DNA of 56,293 nt from Siphonobacter sp. BAB-5405 (lineage in GTDB: Bacteria; Bacteroidota; Bacteroidia; Cytophagales; Spirosomataceae). The translations under genes and the position numbers were made by a program. The notes beneath the pieces are model-generated. The model had not been told where the DNA came from and searched no databases. It worked only from the letters and a program-made list of their open reading frames with translations. Where the stretch lies: assembly GCF_002872335.1 (NCBI RefSeq), contig NZ_NJAG01000017.1, positions 1 through 56,293 on the forward strand, given 5' to 3'. Shown piece by piece: positions 17,022-28,766 of the stretch; position 1 is the first letter of the stretch, and the number at the start of each line of letters is the position of its first letter.

Positions 17022-20000
17022 TTACGCCAGTTCTTTCCGCTTGCGGGAAGACGTCTTGGTTTCGGTGAATTTTTCGCCTTCTTCGGGATTCGTTACTAAC
17101 AGATCCTGGTAGCGACGTACACCCGTACCGGCCGGGATGAGGTGACCTACGATCACGTTCTCTTTCAGACCTTCGAGTCGGTCGGCCTTCGCCCGTACGG
17201 CTGCTTCGGAAAGTACTTTCGTCGTTTCCTGGAACGAAGCCGCAGAGATGAAGGATTCCGTACCCAAAGACGCCTGCGTGATACCCATCAACGTCGGACG
17301 GGATACGGCTGGCATGGCATCGCGAACGAGTACCAGAGCTTTATCCTGACGTTTCAGTGAGGAGTTTTCATCGCGTAGCTGACGAGCCGTGATGATCTGA
17401 CCAACTTTTACGTTAGCTGAATCACCCGCGTCGATAACTACTTTACGATCCAGGATCGCATCATTTTCGCTACGGAACGTCCACTTATCTACACCCTGGT
17501 TTTCCAGGAAGTTCGTGTCACCAGAGTCGATAATCTCCACTTTCTGCATCATCTGACGAACGATACATTCAATGTGCTTATCGTTGATTTTTACCCCTTG
17601 CAGACGGTATACTTCCTGAATCTCATTCACCAGATACTCCTGAACGGCGGTCGGTCCTTTGATGGACAGAATGTCGGCCGGAGTGATGGCTCCATCCGAA
17701 AGCGGCAGACCCGCCTTGATGAAGTCATTATTCTGAACAAGAATGTGTTTCGAGGTAGATACGAGGTATTTTTTCTCGGTTTCATCCTTACCACGAACGA
17801 AGATTTCGCGGTTACCGCGTTTTACGGCTCCCAGCGTTACTACGCCGTCGATTTCAGAAACAACCGCCGGGTTCGACGGGTTACGAGCTTCGAACAATTC
17901 CGTTACCCGGGGCAGACCACCCGTAATGTCACGGGTCTTACCTACCGAACGAGGAATCTTGGCCAGGATGTGACCTGGTTTGATTTCTGCTCCAACCTCT
18001 GCCGCCAGACGAGCACCTACGGGCATGTTATACCCACGTGAGCCATCTTCGGAATCATTTTTCACCCAAACCGTCGGGTTTTTCGTACGGTCACGGCTCT
18101 CTACGATTACCTTCTCTTTAAAGCCCGTCGTTTCATCGAATTCTTCTTTGAACGTCAGACCATCTTCGATGGCTTCGTACTCTACCTTACCACTGATTTC
18201 ACTCAGGATGACGGCATTATACGGATCCCAGGCACAAAGCTCCTGACCTTTCGTTACCGTTTCGCCATCCTTCACGCTCAGGTATGCACCGTAAGGTACG
18301 TTATTGGCAATCAATACCTGACCCGCATACGTCGTTCCGGGAGCTCCAACGATTTGAAGTTCGCCTGAGCGGCCCATTACTACCAGGGTATCTTCGCCCG
18401 TCGGACGTTGCGTTTCCAGCGTCCGCAATTCTTCGAATCGTACGATACCGTCGAACTTGGCCCGGATGCTGGCATCCAAAGCAATGTTTTGAGCAGTACC
18501 CCCTACGTGGAACGTACGAAGCGTCAGCTGCGTACCGGGTTCCCCGATGGATTGCGAAGCAATAACCCCAACGGCTTCACCAATGTTGACCAGACGGCCC
18601 GTTGCCAGGTTTCGTCCGTAACACTTGGCACAAACACCATTACGGGTTTCGCAAGTCAGTACCGAACGAATTTCCACACTTTCGATGCTCGTTTCGTCGA
18701 TATGCTTGGCTTTATCTTCATCGATGAGTTCACCCGCCTGCACAATGGTTTCACCCGTCAACGGATCGACTACATCATACGTAGTTACCCGACCGAGAAT
18801 ACGTTCCGACAGCGGTTCAACGACGTCATCATTTTCTTTCAATGCTGAAATCGTAATACCCCGCAGCGTCTCGCAATCCTCTTCGTTGATAACCACATCC
18901 TGAGCTACATCATGGAGACGACGGGTCAGGTAACCAGCATCGGCCGTTTTCAAAGCCGTATCCGCCAGACCTTTCCGGGCACCGTGCGTAGAGATGAAGT
19001 ACTCCAGTACGTCCAGACCTTCTTTAAAGTTTGAACGGATCGGGTTTTCGATGATTTCCCCAACCGAACCCTGTAAGTTCTTCTGAGGTTTCGCCATCAG
19101 ACCCCGCATACCACCCAACTGACGAATCTGCTCGCGAGAACCACGGGCACCGGAGTGCATCATCATGTAGATGGAGTTGAATCCACCCTGATCGGTCTCG
19201 AGTTGCTTCATCAGCGTATCGGTGATTTTCGAGTTCACCCGCGTCCAGATATCGATGATCTGGTTGTAACGCTCGTTATCCGTGATCAGACCCATGTAGT
19301 AGTTGTCCCACACGCCCTGAACTTCACCTTCCGCACCAACGAGTAATTCGTCTTTTACTTCCGGAATTTTAATATCATTCAGACCGATCGACAGACCACC
19401 TTTGAATGCCATCCGGAAACCTAATTCCTTAATGTCATCCAGGAACTGAGCCGTACGAGCTACACCAGCGATCTTGAAGACGTGTGAAATGATTTGTTGC
19501 AGTTTCTTCTTCGTCAACAACTCATTCAGGTAACCTACTTCTTCAGGAACGGCCTGGTTAAAGAGTACACGACCCGCTACGGTTTCAATGATTTTGGTTT
19601 CGAACGTACCATCTTCATTACGAACCCGTACCTTACACTTGATATTGGCGTGTTTCGAAATGCGTCCTTCGTTCACGGCGATGATTACTTCTTCCGCACC
19701 GTAGAACGTCATGCCTTCGCCAGCGATTGGATACTCTGGCGTATGCACACGGCCTTTAGTTACGTAGTACAGACCAAGAACCATGTCTTGAGAAGGTACC
19801 GTAATCGGAGCACCGTTAGCCGGGTTCAGAATATTGTGCGAAGCCAGCATTAACAGAGAGGCTTCCAGAACGGCTTCATGTCCCAGAGGAACGTGAACGG
19901 CCATCTGGTCACCGTCAAAGTCAGCGTTGAATGCCGTACAAACCAGCGGGTGCAACTGAATCGCTTTACCTTCGATCAGCTTGGGCTGGAAGGCCTGAAT

Positions 20001-21341
20001 ACCTAAACGGTGCAGCGTTGGAGCCCGGTTCAGCAGTACCGGGTGCCCTTTCAGTACGTTTTCCAGAATGTCCCAAACGACGGGGTCTTTCCGGTCTACG
20101 ATTTTCTTCGCTGATTTTACCGTTTTTACGATACCACGCTCGATCAGTTTCCGGATGATAAACGGCTTGAATAACTCAGCCGCCATATCTTTAGGAAGAC
20201 CGCATTCGTGCAGTTTCAGCTCAGGACCTACCACGATTACCGAACGACCGGAGTAATCCACCCGCTTACCTAACAAGTTCTGACGGAAACGACCCTGCTT
20301 CCCTTTCAGCATGTCTGAAAGTGATTTCAAAGCACGGTTACCTTCGGAACGAACGGCATTTACTTTCCGTGAGTTATCGAAGAGCGAATCCACGGCTTCC
20401 TGCAACATCCGTTTTTCATTCCGGAGAATTACTTCGGGAGCCTTGATTTCGATCAGACGTTTCAGACGGTTGTTACGAATGATTACCCGACGGTATAAGT
20501 CGTTCAAATCAGACGTAGCAAAACGACCTCCGTCCAGAGGGACGAGCGGACGCAGTTCGGGAGGAATTACCGGTACCATACGGATTACCATCCACTCGGG
20601 ACGGTTTTCGATACGGGTCTTCGCGTCACGAAGGGCTTCTACTACCTTCAGACGTTTCAGGGCTTCCTGTTTCCGTTGTTGTGACGTATCGTTAGCAGCG
20701 GAGTGACGCAGTTCGTATGAAAGCTCATCCAGCTGAATACGTGACAGTAACATTTCCAGGGCTTCGGCACCCATTTTCGCGATAAACTTGTTCGCGTCGG
20801 TGTCGGGCAGCAACTGGTTTTCGCGGGGCAGCTTGTCAATGATGTCCAGGTATTCGTCTTCCGTTAAGAAGTCGAGCGTCTGAACGCCATCTTCGGCTTT
20901 AGCACCCGGTTGAACGACCACGTACCGTTCGTAGTAAATAATTTGGTCGAGCTTCTTGGAAGAGATACCGAGCAGGTAGCCAATTTTGTTAGGCAAGCTG
21001 CGGAAGTACCAGATGTGAGCAACGGGAACCACCAGTTCGATGTGACCCATCCGCTCGCGACGTACTTTCTTCTCGGTTACTTCCACTCCGCAACGGTCGC
21101 AGATGATGCCTTTGTAGCGAATCCGCTTGTATTTGCCACAGTGACACTCCCAGTCTTTTACGGGACCGAAGATCCGCTCGCAGAACAAACCACCCATTTC
21201 GGGTTTGTAAGTCCGGTAGTTGATCGTTTCGGGCTGGGTCACTTCACCGAACGAATTCTCAAGAATCGATTCGGGAGACGCCAAACTAATAGTGATCTTC
21301 GAGAAGTCGCTATTTAGTTTTTTGTTTTTCTTTAATGACAT
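17022..21341 (-). CDS. rpoC: DNA-directed RNA polymerase beta' subunit
   Basis: The 1439-residue beta' subunit forms the catalytic cleft with RpoB. It contains the zinc-ribbon CHCG...CDRCG near residue 65, the active-site [12 protein letters not shown] with three Mg-binding Asp, the bridge/trigger region with QLGGMRG and [15 protein letters not shown], and the second zinc site ([13 protein letters not shown]). The ATG at 21341 is two codons inside a possible TTG start and is preferred. Normally rpoC directly follows rpoB; here an acyltransferase gene and 172 bases of spacer stand between them, and no promoter is evident just before rpoC. Confidence 0.98.
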   Translation of the reverse strand: MSLKKNKKLNSDFSKITISLASPESILENSFGEVTQPETINYRTYKPEMGGLFCERIFGPVKDWECHCGKYKRIRYKGIICDRCGVEVTEKKVRRERMGHIELVVPVAHIWYFRSLPNKIGYLLGISSKKLDQIIYYERYVVVQPGAKAEDGVQTLDFLTEDEYLDIIDKLPRENQLLPDTDANKFIAKMGAEALEMLLSRIQLDELSYELRHSAANDTSQQRKQEALKRLKVVEALRDAKTRIENRPEWMVIRMVPVIPPELRPLVPLDGGRFATSDLNDLYRRVIIRNNRLKRLIEIKAPEVILRNEKRMLQEAVDSLFDNSRKVNAVRSEGNRALKSLSDMLKGKQGRFRQNLLGKRVDYSGRSVIVVGPELKLHECGLPKDMAAELFKPFIIRKLIERGIVKTVKSAKKIVDRKDPVVWDILENVLKGHPVLLNRAPTLHRLGIQAFQPKLIEGKAIQLHPLVCTAFNADFDGDQMAVHVPLGHEAVLEASLLMLASHNILNPANGAPITVPSQDMVLGLYYVTKGRVHTPEYPIAGEGMTFYGAEEVIIAVNEGRISKHANIKCKVRVRNEDGTFETKIIETVAGRVLFNQAVPEEVGYLNELLTKKKLQQIISHVFKIAGVARTAQFLDDIKELGFRMAFKGGLSIGLNDIKIPEVKDELLVGAEGEVQGVWDNYYMGLITDNERYNQIIDIWTRVNSKITDTLMKQLETDQGGFNSIYMMMHSGARGSREQIRQLGGMRGLMAKPQKNLQGSVGEIIENPIRSNFKEGLDVLEYFISTHGARKGLADTALKTADAGYLTRRLHDVAQDVVINEEDCETLRGITISALKENDDVVEPLSERILGRVTTYDVVDPLTGETIVQAGELIDEDKAKHIDETSIESVEIRSVLTCETRNGVCAKCYGRNLATGRLVNIGEAVGVIASQSIGEPGTQLTLRTFHVGGTAQNIALDASIRAKFDGIVRFEELRTLETQRPTGEDTLVVMGRSGELQIVGAPGTTYAGQVLIANNVPYGAYLSVKDGETVTKGQELCAWDPYNAVILSEISGKVEYEAIEDGLTFKEEFDETTGFKEKVIVESRDRTKNPTVWVKNDSEDGSRGYNMPVGARLAAEVGAEIKPGHILAKIPRSVGKTRDITGGLPRVTELFEARNPSNPAVVSEIDGVVTLGAVKRGNREIFVRGKDETEKKYLVSTSKHILVQNNDFIKAGLPLSDGAITPADILSIKGPTAVQEYLVNEIQEVYRLQGVKINDKHIECIVRQMMQKVEIIDSGDTNFLENQGVDKWTFRSENDAILDRKVVIDAGDSANVKVGQIITARQLRDENSSLKRQDKALVLVRDAMPAVSRPTLMGITQASLGTESFISAASFQETTKVLSEAAVRAKADRLEGLKENVIVGHLIPAGTGVRRYQDLLVTNPEEGEKFTETKTSSRKRKELA

Positions 21342-21519
21342 TTTCAAATATGGTTTTGGAATGAAAATGATGCTGTATTAGGCTTTTCAAAGGAATCAAT
21401 CAGCCTTTAACCATCGGGATCAGAAAGCGGTTTTACCAACTTTCAAATCGCTAGGGATATCCCTTATTCCAATGCTATTTTACTGGTAACGTGAACCGAC
21501 TGCTTTAGATTTCAAACGA

Positions 21520-22617
21520 TTACATTTTAAAGTACTTCTTTAAATCCGTAAATCGTTTTTCGAACAGGTACCAGGATAAACTGGCTAGTACCAGTAAGAA
21601 AATAAAGCAAAACGTAACGTAAACACTCTGACTACTGGTAATGAGTTGCGTAATTCTGGCTGGCGTATACGTCAAAAACTTGGGAACAAATACACTGGGA
21701 ATAAGCATGTGAAACACGTAGAGTCCGTAACTTATTTTACCAATGTAAATCAACACTTCACTGTTTAAGATCCGGCCGAATATTCCTTTAAATTCCAGAC
21801 AAGCCCCGCTAACCAAATACATCGAAATAGCCGCAATTGAAAAACGTTTAAATACCAGCACGAACCAGGAGCCTGAATCCAAGGCCAGACAGGCCGCAAA
21901 CAGTACCAGACCAATGGCTAACGTCCAGTTATTCTTTTTTCGAATTGCTTCATGCGAATCACTACTATTCGTGAACAAGTAGGCAAACAAGGCTCCAATT
22001 CCGAAAGCATCTAAGCAGTACACGGTTGCCAATCCGTCCTGACCACTTCCGGATAAAGCCAACAGCACTCTTGATCCCAGCCCAATACCGATGGCTGCCA
22101 GTATGAAATAGGGCTGTCGTTTGGCCGGAGACAGCAACAACATCAGCGGCCAGAAAATATAAAACTGTTCTTCCACGGATAAACTCCAGAAGGGCGACAG
22201 TAAGTCCGACCAGTTTCCGGTGGAGTCCAGGTAATGATTGTATAAATAGAAAAAGTAATACAGCGGCTGTTTAAAAAGGTCCGTTTCAATCGTGATATGG
22301 GCAAACTTGCGTAAGGCAAAAACGCCGAATAAGATCCCGTAATACAGGGGGAAAATTCGTAACGCTCTCCGCACAAAGAAGTTCTTGTACTCAGTTTTGA
22401 AACTTCGTTCATTCCGCTCTATCCGGTTTCTCGCCATCATCAAAATACGAGAAACCAAAAAACCGCTAATTACAAAAAATAGAGTAACTCCAATGGTGCC
22501 GTTCGGTAATGCATTAATCCAACTATCTTTCGAAAACCAGTGAAAAACAATTACTGATAATACTGCGTAGGCACGTAGGGAATCTATTTGTTTGAAATAC
22601 CCGGTTTTTAATTCCAT
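21520..22617 (-). CDS. Acyltransferase 3 family (OafA/YrhL-like) membrane protein
   Basis: A 365-residue polytopic protein with about ten membrane segments and the family motifs IDSLRAYAVLSVIVFHWF (conserved His26), GVTLFFVISGFLVSRIL, RRALRIFPLYY and SLSVEEQFYIFWPLM. Such enzymes O-acylate polysaccharides, LPS or peptidoglycan at the membrane. It is placed between rpoB and rpoC on the same strand, so it is probably transcribed with them. Hand counts of four 60-base lines average about 40% GC against about 52% in one rpoB line, and codon use looks A/T-rich, both suggesting later insertion. The substrate is unknown. Confidence 0.9.
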   Translation of the reverse strand: MELKTGYFKQIDSLRAYAVLSVIVFHWFSKDSWINALPNGTIGVTLFFVISGFLVSRILMMARNRIERNERSFKTEYKNFFVRRALRIFPLYYGILFGVFALRKFAHITIETDLFKQPLYYFFYLYNHYLDSTGNWSDLLSPFWSLSVEEQFYIFWPLMLLLSPAKRQPYFILAAIGIGLGSRVLLALSGSGQDGLATVYCLDAFGIGALFAYLFTNSSDSHEAIRKKNNWTLAIGLVLFAACLALDSGSWFVLVFKRFSIAAISMYLVSGACLEFKGIFGRILNSEVLIYIGKISYGLYVFHMLIPSVFVPKFLTYTPARITQLITSSQSVYVTFCFIFLLVLASLSWYLFEKRFTDLKKYFKM

Positions 22618-22648
22618 TTATTGGGGTAATTATCACGAGAAGAATGAA

Positions 22649-22672
22649 TCAGGGAAGAAGCTTCTTCCCTGA
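22649..22672. repeat. 24-base perfect palindrome between rpoB and the acyltransferase gene
   Basis: Bases 22649-22660 are the exact reverse complement of 22661-22672, with AAGCTT at the centre. In RNA it gives a long hairpin 17 bases after the rpoB stop. It lacks a U-run on the minus strand, so it may be a processing or stabilising structure or a weak terminator. Confidence 0.6.
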
Positions 22673-22688
22673 CTAATTCCGCATTTTA

Positions 22689-25600
22689 TTAATCGAGTGT
22701 GATCTCTAAAGCCAGACCACGTAATTCGTGAATCAATACATTGAATGATTCCGGAATGTTCGGCTTGGGCAGATTTTCACCTTTCACGATAGCTTCGTAC
22801 GCTTTCGCACGACCCTGCACGTCATCCGACTTCACGGTCAGGATTTCCTGCAGAATGTGCGAGGCTCCGAAGGCTTCAAGTGCCCATACCTCCATCTCTC
22901 CAAAACGCTGACCCCCAAACTGAGCTTTACCACCCAGCGGCTGTTGCGTAATGAGCGAGTAAGGTCCAATCGAACGGGCGTGCATCTTGTCATCAACTAA
23001 GTGACCCAGCTTCAGCATGTACATCAGACCTACCGTTACGGGTTGATCGAAACGATCCCCTGATAAACCATCGTAGAGGTACGTACGACCGAACGGAGGC
23101 AGACCTGCCGCGTTCAATTCCGTTACTACTTCTTCTTCGGTAGCACCATCGAAGATCGGCGTTGCGTATTTCTTACCCAGCTTTAAACCAGCCCAGGCTA
23201 ATACGGTTTCGTAGATCTGACCGATGTTCATCCGTGAAGGTACCCCTAGTGGGTTGAGGACGATGTTAACGGGCGTACCATCTTCGAGGAACGGCATATC
23301 TTCTTCACGTACAATCCGGGCTACTACCCCTTTGTTACCGTGACGACCAGCCATTTTATCCCCTACCTTCAGCTTACGCTTCTTGGCGATGTATACTTTC
23401 GCTAACTGTACGATACCGGCAGGTAATTCATCGCCTACTTCCAGAGCGAAACGTTCCCGTTTGAAGTGACCCGCTACTTCACTACGATTCTTGATGTAGT
23501 TTTTCACCAGGGTTACCAGCAATTCATTGAGGTGAGCGTCATCCGTCCAGCCGTTCAGGTCAAGATCCGTCAGCATGTTCACCTCTTCAGGAACGGCATA
23601 GTTACTTTCGTCACGGTACGGGTTCTTCTCAGGGAACAAGTACGTTTCGATGTTCGCACGCGTGAAACGAGTCGTTTTCGGCATTACTTCTTCACCGAAT
23701 TTGTGTTTCACCCCTTGTGAAGCTTTACCTTCCAGCAACGTAGCCAGCTTGTCAATCATCGTGTCCTTGATTTTATTCAGGTCACGGCTGTACTGCTTCA
23801 TCAGTACTTTGAGGTCCGCTTTCGCTTTCTCGCGTACTTCTTTCTCTTTGCTTGGACGTTTGAAGAGCTTCGTATCAATAACTACCCCTTTGAGTGATGG
23901 GGGTGCTTTTTTGGAAGCATCCTTCACGTCACCAGCTTTGTCACCAAAGATGGCACGGAGCAGTTTTTCTTCCGGAGTCGGATCGGTTTCTCCTTTGGGC
24001 GTAATCTTACCGATCAGGATGTCACCTTCTTTTACTTCAGAACCGATGCGGATGATACCCGTTTCATCGAGGTTTTTCACCATGTCTTCGGATACGTTCG
24101 GAATTTCAGAAGTCAATTCTTCTTCACCCCGTTTGGTATCACGAACTTCCAGGTCAAACTCTTCGATGTGGATCGACGTAAATACGTCATCACGAACGAT
24201 TTTCTCCGAGATTACAATAGCATCCTCAAAGTTGTATCCTTGCCAAGGCATGAAAGCCACCAGCAGGTTACGACCGAGTGCCAGCTCACCTTGCTGCGTA
24301 GCGTAACCTTCCGTCAAGATTTGACCTTTCACTACCCGCTCGCCTTTGAATACAATCGGCTTGAGGTTGATACAGGTATCCTGGTTGGTCCGGCGGAATT
24401 TCACCAGATTATAGGTACGTACTTCGCTGTCGAAGCTCACCAGTTTCTCTTCATCCGTCAGGTCGTAGCGAACCACTACTTTCGTAGCATCCACGAACTC
24501 GATCACCCCGTCGCCTTCTGCTGCCACCATGGCACGTGAATCTTCAGCTACACGAGCTTCCAGACCCGTACCTACGATAGGAGCTTCCGGACGCAACAGC
24601 GGTACCGCCTGACGTTGCATGTTCGATCCCATCAAAGCCCGGTTGGCATCATCGTGCTCCAGGAACGGAATCAACGAGGCAGCTACCGATACAATCTGGT
24701 TCGAAGCAATATCCATTAACTGCGTTTCAGCAGGGGCTGCCATCGGGAAGTCACCTTCGAAACGCGTTTTAATCTTGTCAACTTTGAAGTTACCCTTGTC
24801 GTCAATCGCGGCATTCGCCTGAGCGATGTACTGGCCATCTTCTTCTTCAGCCGTCAGGAAACGTAACTCGTCCGTTACTTTTCCGTCCTTGATCACCCGA
24901 TACGGCGTTTCAATAAAGCCCATCGAGTTGATTTTCGCGTGCACGCACAACGAAGAAATCAGACCAATGTTCGGACCTTCCGGAGTCTCGATGGTACACA
25001 AACGACCGTAGTGCGTATAGTGAACGTCACGAACCTCGAAACCGGCACGCTCGCGAGACAGACCACCAGGTCCCAGAGCTGACATCCGACGCTTGTGCGT
25101 GATTTCAGCCAGCGGGTTGGTCTGGTCCATGAACTGAGACAGCTGGTTGGTACCGAAGAACGAGTTGATGACCGAAGACAGCGTACGAGCGTTGATCAAG
25201 TCAACGGGTTTGAAATCTTCGTTATCACGTACGTTCATCCGCTCCTTGATGGTACGAGCCATCCGGGAGAGACCGACACCAAACTGAGCATATAACTGCT
25301 CCCCTACGGTACGTACCCGACGGTTTGACAAGTGGTCAATATCATCGACTACCGCTTTGGAGTTGATCAGTCCGATCAGATACTTCACGATGGATACGAT
25401 ATCTTCGGTCGTCAGGACCTTCGTATCCATTGAGATATCCAGTTGCAGCTTCTTGTTGATCCGGTACCGACCTACGTCACCTAAATCGTAACGTTTATCG
25501 GAGAAGAACAGGCTTTGGATAATATCCCGGGCCGTTTGTTCATCCGGAGCTTCCGTATTCCGCAACTGCCGATAAATCTGCTCAACGGCTTCTTTTTCGG

Positions 25601-26552
25601 AGTTCGCAGAATCTTTCTGCAAGGTGTTATAAATGATGTTGTAATCGGCGATGTTCATATCTTCCTTATGCAGGATGATCGATTTTACGCCGCTTTCCAA
25701 GATCATATCTACGTCTTCGGCCGATACTACGGAATCGCGTTCCATCAGGATTTCGTTCCGGTCGATCGACATTACCTCTCCTGTATCTTCATCTACGAAA
25801 TCTTCCTGCCAGGTACGCAACACACGAGCGGCCAGCTTACGACCCAACGCTCTTTTCAGAGCAGCAGGCGTAGCGGGAAGTTCTTCTGATAAGCCGAAGA
25901 GGTCAAGAATTTCTTTATCAGAACCGAAACCAATCGCCCGTAACAGCGTCGTAACCGGGAATTTCTTCTTCCGGTCAATGTACGCGTACATGACGTTATT
26001 GATGTCGGTTGAGAATTCTATCCAGGATCCTTTGAAAGGAATAATCCGGGCTGAATACAGTTTAGAACCGTTCGTGTGCTTGCTCATCGAGAAGAACACA
26101 CCCGGTGAACGGTGTAATTGTGATACGATAACCCGCTCGGCTCCATTGATTACAAAGGAACCACGCTCGGTCATGTAAGGAATATTTCCTAAGAAAACTT
26201 CCTGTTCAATCGTTTCGAAATCTTCGTTGTCCGGATCTTCACTCCGTAAACGCAGCTTCGCCTTCAGGGGCAATGCATACGTTAAACCCCGGTCGATACT
26301 TTCATCAACGGAGTATTTAGGAGGATCAATCGAGAAGTCAACGAATTCGAGAATGTAATTTTCCCGTGAATCAGTAATCGGGAAGTTTTCAGCAAAAACT
26401 TTGAAAAGTCCTTCGTTTTTGCGGCGATCCGCCGGAGTTTCCAATTGGAAAAACTCCTTGAAAGACTTGACCTGCAGGTCCAGAAAGTCAGGATAATCGA
26501 TGACGGCCTGGATGCGGGCAAAGTTGTGTCTGGAAGTTTTGTTTGTTGCCAA
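22689..26552 (-). CDS. rpoB: DNA-directed RNA polymerase beta subunit
   Basis: The 1287-residue beta subunit. The rifampicin pocket is visible ([11 protein letters not shown], then [15 protein letters not shown]) with the Asp, His and Ser positions of the sensitive form. Later motifs are [22 protein letters not shown] and the C-terminal [18 protein letters not shown]. The reading frame begins with TTG at 26552; there is no in-frame ATG until after residue 100, and MATNKTS is a normal start for this family in Bacteroidota, so a TTG start is likely. A 401-base leader separates it from rplL. Confidence 0.97.
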   Translation of the reverse strand: MATNKTSRHNFARIQAVIDYPDFLDLQVKSFKEFFQLETPADRRKNEGLFKVFAENFPITDSRENYILEFVDFSIDPPKYSVDESIDRGLTYALPLKAKLRLRSEDPDNEDFETIEQEVFLGNIPYMTERGSFVINGAERVIVSQLHRSPGVFFSMSKHTNGSKLYSARIIPFKGSWIEFSTDINNVMYAYIDRKKKFPVTTLLRAIGFGSDKEILDLFGLSEELPATPAALKRALGRKLAARVLRTWQEDFVDEDTGEVMSIDRNEILMERDSVVSAEDVDMILESGVKSIILHKEDMNIADYNIIYNTLQKDSANSEKEAVEQIYRQLRNTEAPDEQTARDIIQSLFFSDKRYDLGDVGRYRINKKLQLDISMDTKVLTTEDIVSIVKYLIGLINSKAVVDDIDHLSNRRVRTVGEQLYAQFGVGLSRMARTIKERMNVRDNEDFKPVDLINARTLSSVINSFFGTNQLSQFMDQTNPLAEITHKRRMSALGPGGLSRERAGFEVRDVHYTHYGRLCTIETPEGPNIGLISSLCVHAKINSMGFIETPYRVIKDGKVTDELRFLTAEEEDGQYIAQANAAIDDKGNFKVDKIKTRFEGDFPMAAPAETQLMDIASNQIVSVAASLIPFLEHDDANRALMGSNMQRQAVPLLRPEAPIVGTGLEARVAEDSRAMVAAEGDGVIEFVDATKVVVRYDLTDEEKLVSFDSEVRTYNLVKFRRTNQDTCINLKPIVFKGERVVKGQILTEGYATQQGELALGRNLLVAFMPWQGYNFEDAIVISEKIVRDDVFTSIHIEEFDLEVRDTKRGEEELTSEIPNVSEDMVKNLDETGIIRIGSEVKEGDILIGKITPKGETDPTPEEKLLRAIFGDKAGDVKDASKKAPPSLKGVVIDTKLFKRPSKEKEVREKAKADLKVLMKQYSRDLNKIKDTMIDKLATLLEGKASQGVKHKFGEEVMPKTTRFTRANIETYLFPEKNPYRDESNYAVPEEVNMLTDLDLNGWTDDAHLNELLVTLVKNYIKNRSEVAGHFKRERFALEVGDELPAGIVQLAKVYIAKKRKLKVGDKMAGRHGNKGVVARIVREEDMPFLEDGTPVNIVLNPLGVPSRMNIGQIYETVLAWAGLKLGKKYATPIFDGATEEEVVTELNAAGLPPFGRTYLYDGLSGDRFDQPVTVGLMYMLKLGHLVDDKMHARSIGPYSLITQQPLGGKAQFGGQRFGEMEVWALEAFGASHILQEILTVKSDDVQGRAKAYEAIVKGENLPKPNIPESFNVLIHELRGLALEITLD

Positions 26553-26593
26553 GGCACTACGGTTTTAAAGTCCGAATCTGACTATTTGTTACT

Positions 26594-26620
26594 GAATAAA
26601 GAGCGATCGCTGCTTTATTC
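26594..26620 (-). other. Hairpin in the rpoB leader
   Basis: Eight bases (26594-26601) pair with 26613-26620, and inside lies the palindrome AGCGATCGCT (602-611 of this kilobase), with one bulged base. It ends about 40 bases before the TTG start of rpoB. Confidence 0.5.
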
Positions 26621-26887
26621 TCAAATAAGTACCTCGTAGTTGACAGAATTACTTCCCTTTGCGATTCCCCTACGAATGGAATCGTGTTTCAGCAGTAATT
26701 CTCGGGGGTAAGAACGCTTGGGATAGACCCTTAGATCATATCAGGCGTGTTGCCTGTATAAGATAGAACGCAATACGTACGCAGTTAGTTTCCAGCCAAA
26801 GACTTTTGTAGGTGATGAACTTAGTACTGGGTATCAGTCCATTAGCTACAAAAGAACGAGTTACTGAAAACTTTAACCTTTTAACGC

Positions 26888-26921
26888 AGGAAAGACCCAG
26901 CCAAATGACCGGGTCTATCCT
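26888..26921 (-). terminator. Terminator-like hairpin after rplL
   Basis: Ten of 11 bases pair between 26888-26898 and 26911-26921 with a 12-base loop and a single A-A mismatch. The minus-strand tail is not U-rich, so it may be a partial terminator that sets the ratio of ribosomal protein to RNA polymerase transcripts. Confidence 0.5.
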
Positions 26922-26953
26922 GTGATAGAATGAATCTTCTATCGTAGCGTGAA

Positions 26954-27337
26954 TTACTTCACTTCTACTTCAGCACCAGCTTCTTCCAAAGATTTCTTCA
27001 GAGCTTCAGCTTCGTCTTTGCTTACGCCTTCTTTAACGGCTTTAGGAGCACCGTCAACGAGTTCTTTCGCTTCTTTCAGGCCCAGACCGGTCAGGTCTTT
27101 CACCACTTTCACCACTTGAAGTTTACCAGCACCAGCTGACTTCAGGATTACGTCGAAAGAAGTTTTTTCTTCAGCTGCAGGAGTAGCGTCTCCACCAGCA
27201 GCACCACCAGCTACCATTACGGGAGCAGCAGCAGCAGGCTCGATGCCATACTCATCCTTCAGGATTTGTGCCAGTTCGTTAACTTCTTTAACCGTCAGGT
27301 TTACAAGCTGCTCAGCGAATGCTTTTAAATCTGCCAT
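26954..27337 (-). CDS. rplL: Ribosomal protein bL12 (L7/L12)
   Basis: The 127-residue stalk protein that recruits elongation factors. N-terminal dimerisation domain ([16 protein letters not shown]), an Ala/Gly-rich hinge at about 38-55 and the C-terminal domain ending in [10 protein letters not shown] are all present. It follows rplJ after 121 bases and precedes the long rpoB leader. Confidence 0.97.
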   Translation of the reverse strand: MADLKAFAEQLVNLTVKEVNELAQILKDEYGIEPAAAAPVMVAGGAAGGDATPAAEEKTSFDVILKSAGAGKLQVVKVVKDLTGLGLKEAKELVDGAPKAVKEGVSKDEAEALKKSLEEAGAEVEVK

Positions 27338-27458
27338 TTTATTATGCTTTAAATTTTTTCGAAATGATTAAAAACAGAGTGATATATATTCAGGCTTGGA
27401 AGCCAAATCAATGTTCAGGGCCAGCTTCGGAAATGGTTTCTTCAACCGACTTACTGAA

Positions 27459-27995
27459 TTACTCAGGACGCTCAGAAAGCGTTTTGAGGATACCAGCCAG
27501 TTTGTTGCCGCCACTCTGCAGACCGCTGATAACGTTCTTGGCAGGTGATTGTAACAGACCGATGATTTCGCCAACGAGTTCTTGTTTCGATTTCAGAGAA
27601 ATCAGGGTTTCGAGTTGGTCTTCACCAGCGAATACGCTGTAATCAACCGAAGCACCTTTGAACTTAAGTTTGTTGGCTTTACCAGATTCCTTAATGAAAT
27701 CCTTGATCAGTTTCGCAGGTACTTTACCTGATTCCGTGTGGAACATGATTCCACTGAAACCTTTCAGTACGCCTTCGTTAAAGGCCGAATAGTCCGTATC
27801 TAATTGCTCAAGAGCTTTTGCAATCAGCGTATTTTTTACTACCCGGTACTCAACGCCAGCCTGGAAACATTTCCGACGAAGGTCGTTTGTCTGAGCTACA
27901 GACATGCCAGCCGCGTCGGTGATATAGAAGTAAGGAGTAGACTTGAACTTTTCAGCCAGCTCCTCAATGATCGCACCTTTTTCTTCTCTCGTCAT
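27459..27995 (-). CDS. rplJ: Ribosomal protein uL10
   Basis: The 178-residue L10 anchors L12 dimers on the ribosome. The N-terminal rRNA/L11-binding domain (MTREEKGAIIEELAEKF) and the C-terminal helix that binds L12 are present. It starts only 3 bases after the rplA stop, so the long L10 leader known from E. coli and Bacillus does not exist as a separate spacer here; any autoregulatory structure would have to lie within rplA. Confidence 0.96.
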   Translation of the reverse strand: MTREEKGAIIEELAEKFKSTPYFYITDAAGMSVAQTNDLRRKCFQAGVEYRVVKNTLIAKALEQLDTDYSAFNEGVLKGFSGIMFHTESGKVPAKLIKDFIKESGKANKLKFKGASVDYSVFAGEDQLETLISLKSKQELVGEIIGLLQSPAKNVISGLQSGGNKLAGILKTLSERPE

Positions 27996-27998
27996 GAC

Positions 27999-28697
27999 TT
28001 ACAGACCGTTTACAGTGTTTTTATCGATTTCTACACTCGGGCTCATGGTACTAGACAGGAAGATGCTCTTCACATAGGTACCTTTGGCCGAAGAAGGCTT
28101 CAGTTTAACCAGGGTATTGATTACTTCCTGGGCATTCTCAGCCAACTTATTCGCATCAAAAGATACTTTACCAATCGAAGTATGGATGATACCTGTTTTG
28201 TCTACTTTGAAGTCGATTTTACCAGCTTTCACCTCGCGAACGGCGTTACCTACTTCCAGCGTAACGGTACCAGATTTAGGGTTAGGCATCAAACCACGGG
28301 GACCGAGGATTTTACCTAAACGACCGATTTTAGCCATTACCGTAGGCATCGTGATGATTACATCGATGTCCGTCCAACCACCCATGATCTTTTCGATATA
28401 CTCGTCCAGACCTACGTAGTCAGCACCGGCAGCCTTCGCTTCTTCCACTTTGTCGGGAGTACAAAGAACCAGTACCCGAACGTCTTTACCCGTTCCGTGG
28501 GGAAGGGCAACTACGCCACGTACCATTTGATCCGCTTTACGGGGATCTACACCTAAACGCACATCAATGTCAATTGAAGCGTCGAATTTGGTGTAAGAAA
28601 TCTCTTTCAAAATCGCCGCAGCTTTCTCCAGTTCATATGCCTGAGCCTGGTCGAATTTTGAACGAGCTTCTTTTTGCTTTTTAGTTAACTTTGCCAT
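27999..28697 (-). CDS. rplA: Ribosomal protein uL1
   Basis: The 232-residue L1 stalk protein binds 23S rRNA near the E site and often represses its own message. The conserved [18 protein letters not shown] segment near residue 125 (here [18 protein letters not shown]) and the C-terminal [18 protein letters not shown] are clear. It lies 69 bases after rplK and abuts rplJ. Confidence 0.97.
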   Translation of the reverse strand: MAKLTKKQKEARSKFDQAQAYELEKAAAILKEISYTKFDASIDIDVRLGVDPRKADQMVRGVVALPHGTGKDVRVLVLCTPDKVEEAKAAGADYVGLDEYIEKIMGGWTDIDVIITMPTVMAKIGRLGKILGPRGLMPNPKSGTVTLEVGNAVREVKAGKIDFKVDKTGIIHTSIGKVSFDANKLAENAQEVINTLVKLKPSSAKGTYVKSIFLSSTMSPSVEIDKNTVNGL

Positions 28698-28766
28698 GTT
28701 TATGGACTATTTTGGGGTGATGACGAGCTTTCCTACAAGTAGGTCTGCTCTCCCCCGTTGGGAAAA

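Larger units (their letters stand above)
26553..26953 (-). other. Long rplL-rpoB leader without a gene
   Basis: No coding frame is credible. On the minus strand it holds, in order, a terminator-like hairpin (26888-26921), a small CAGGC/GCCTG hairpin (26742-26756) and a strong A/T-flanked hairpin near rpoB (26594-26620). No TAnnTTTG promoter was found. In E. coli the same gap holds a partial terminator and an RNase III site; a similar role here is inference. Confidence 0.55.

Noticed and set aside
23650-24306. 218-codon plus-strand frame opposite rpoB, and similar frames opposite rpoC
   Set aside because: Ser/Arg-rich shadows of highly conserved RNA polymerase genes.
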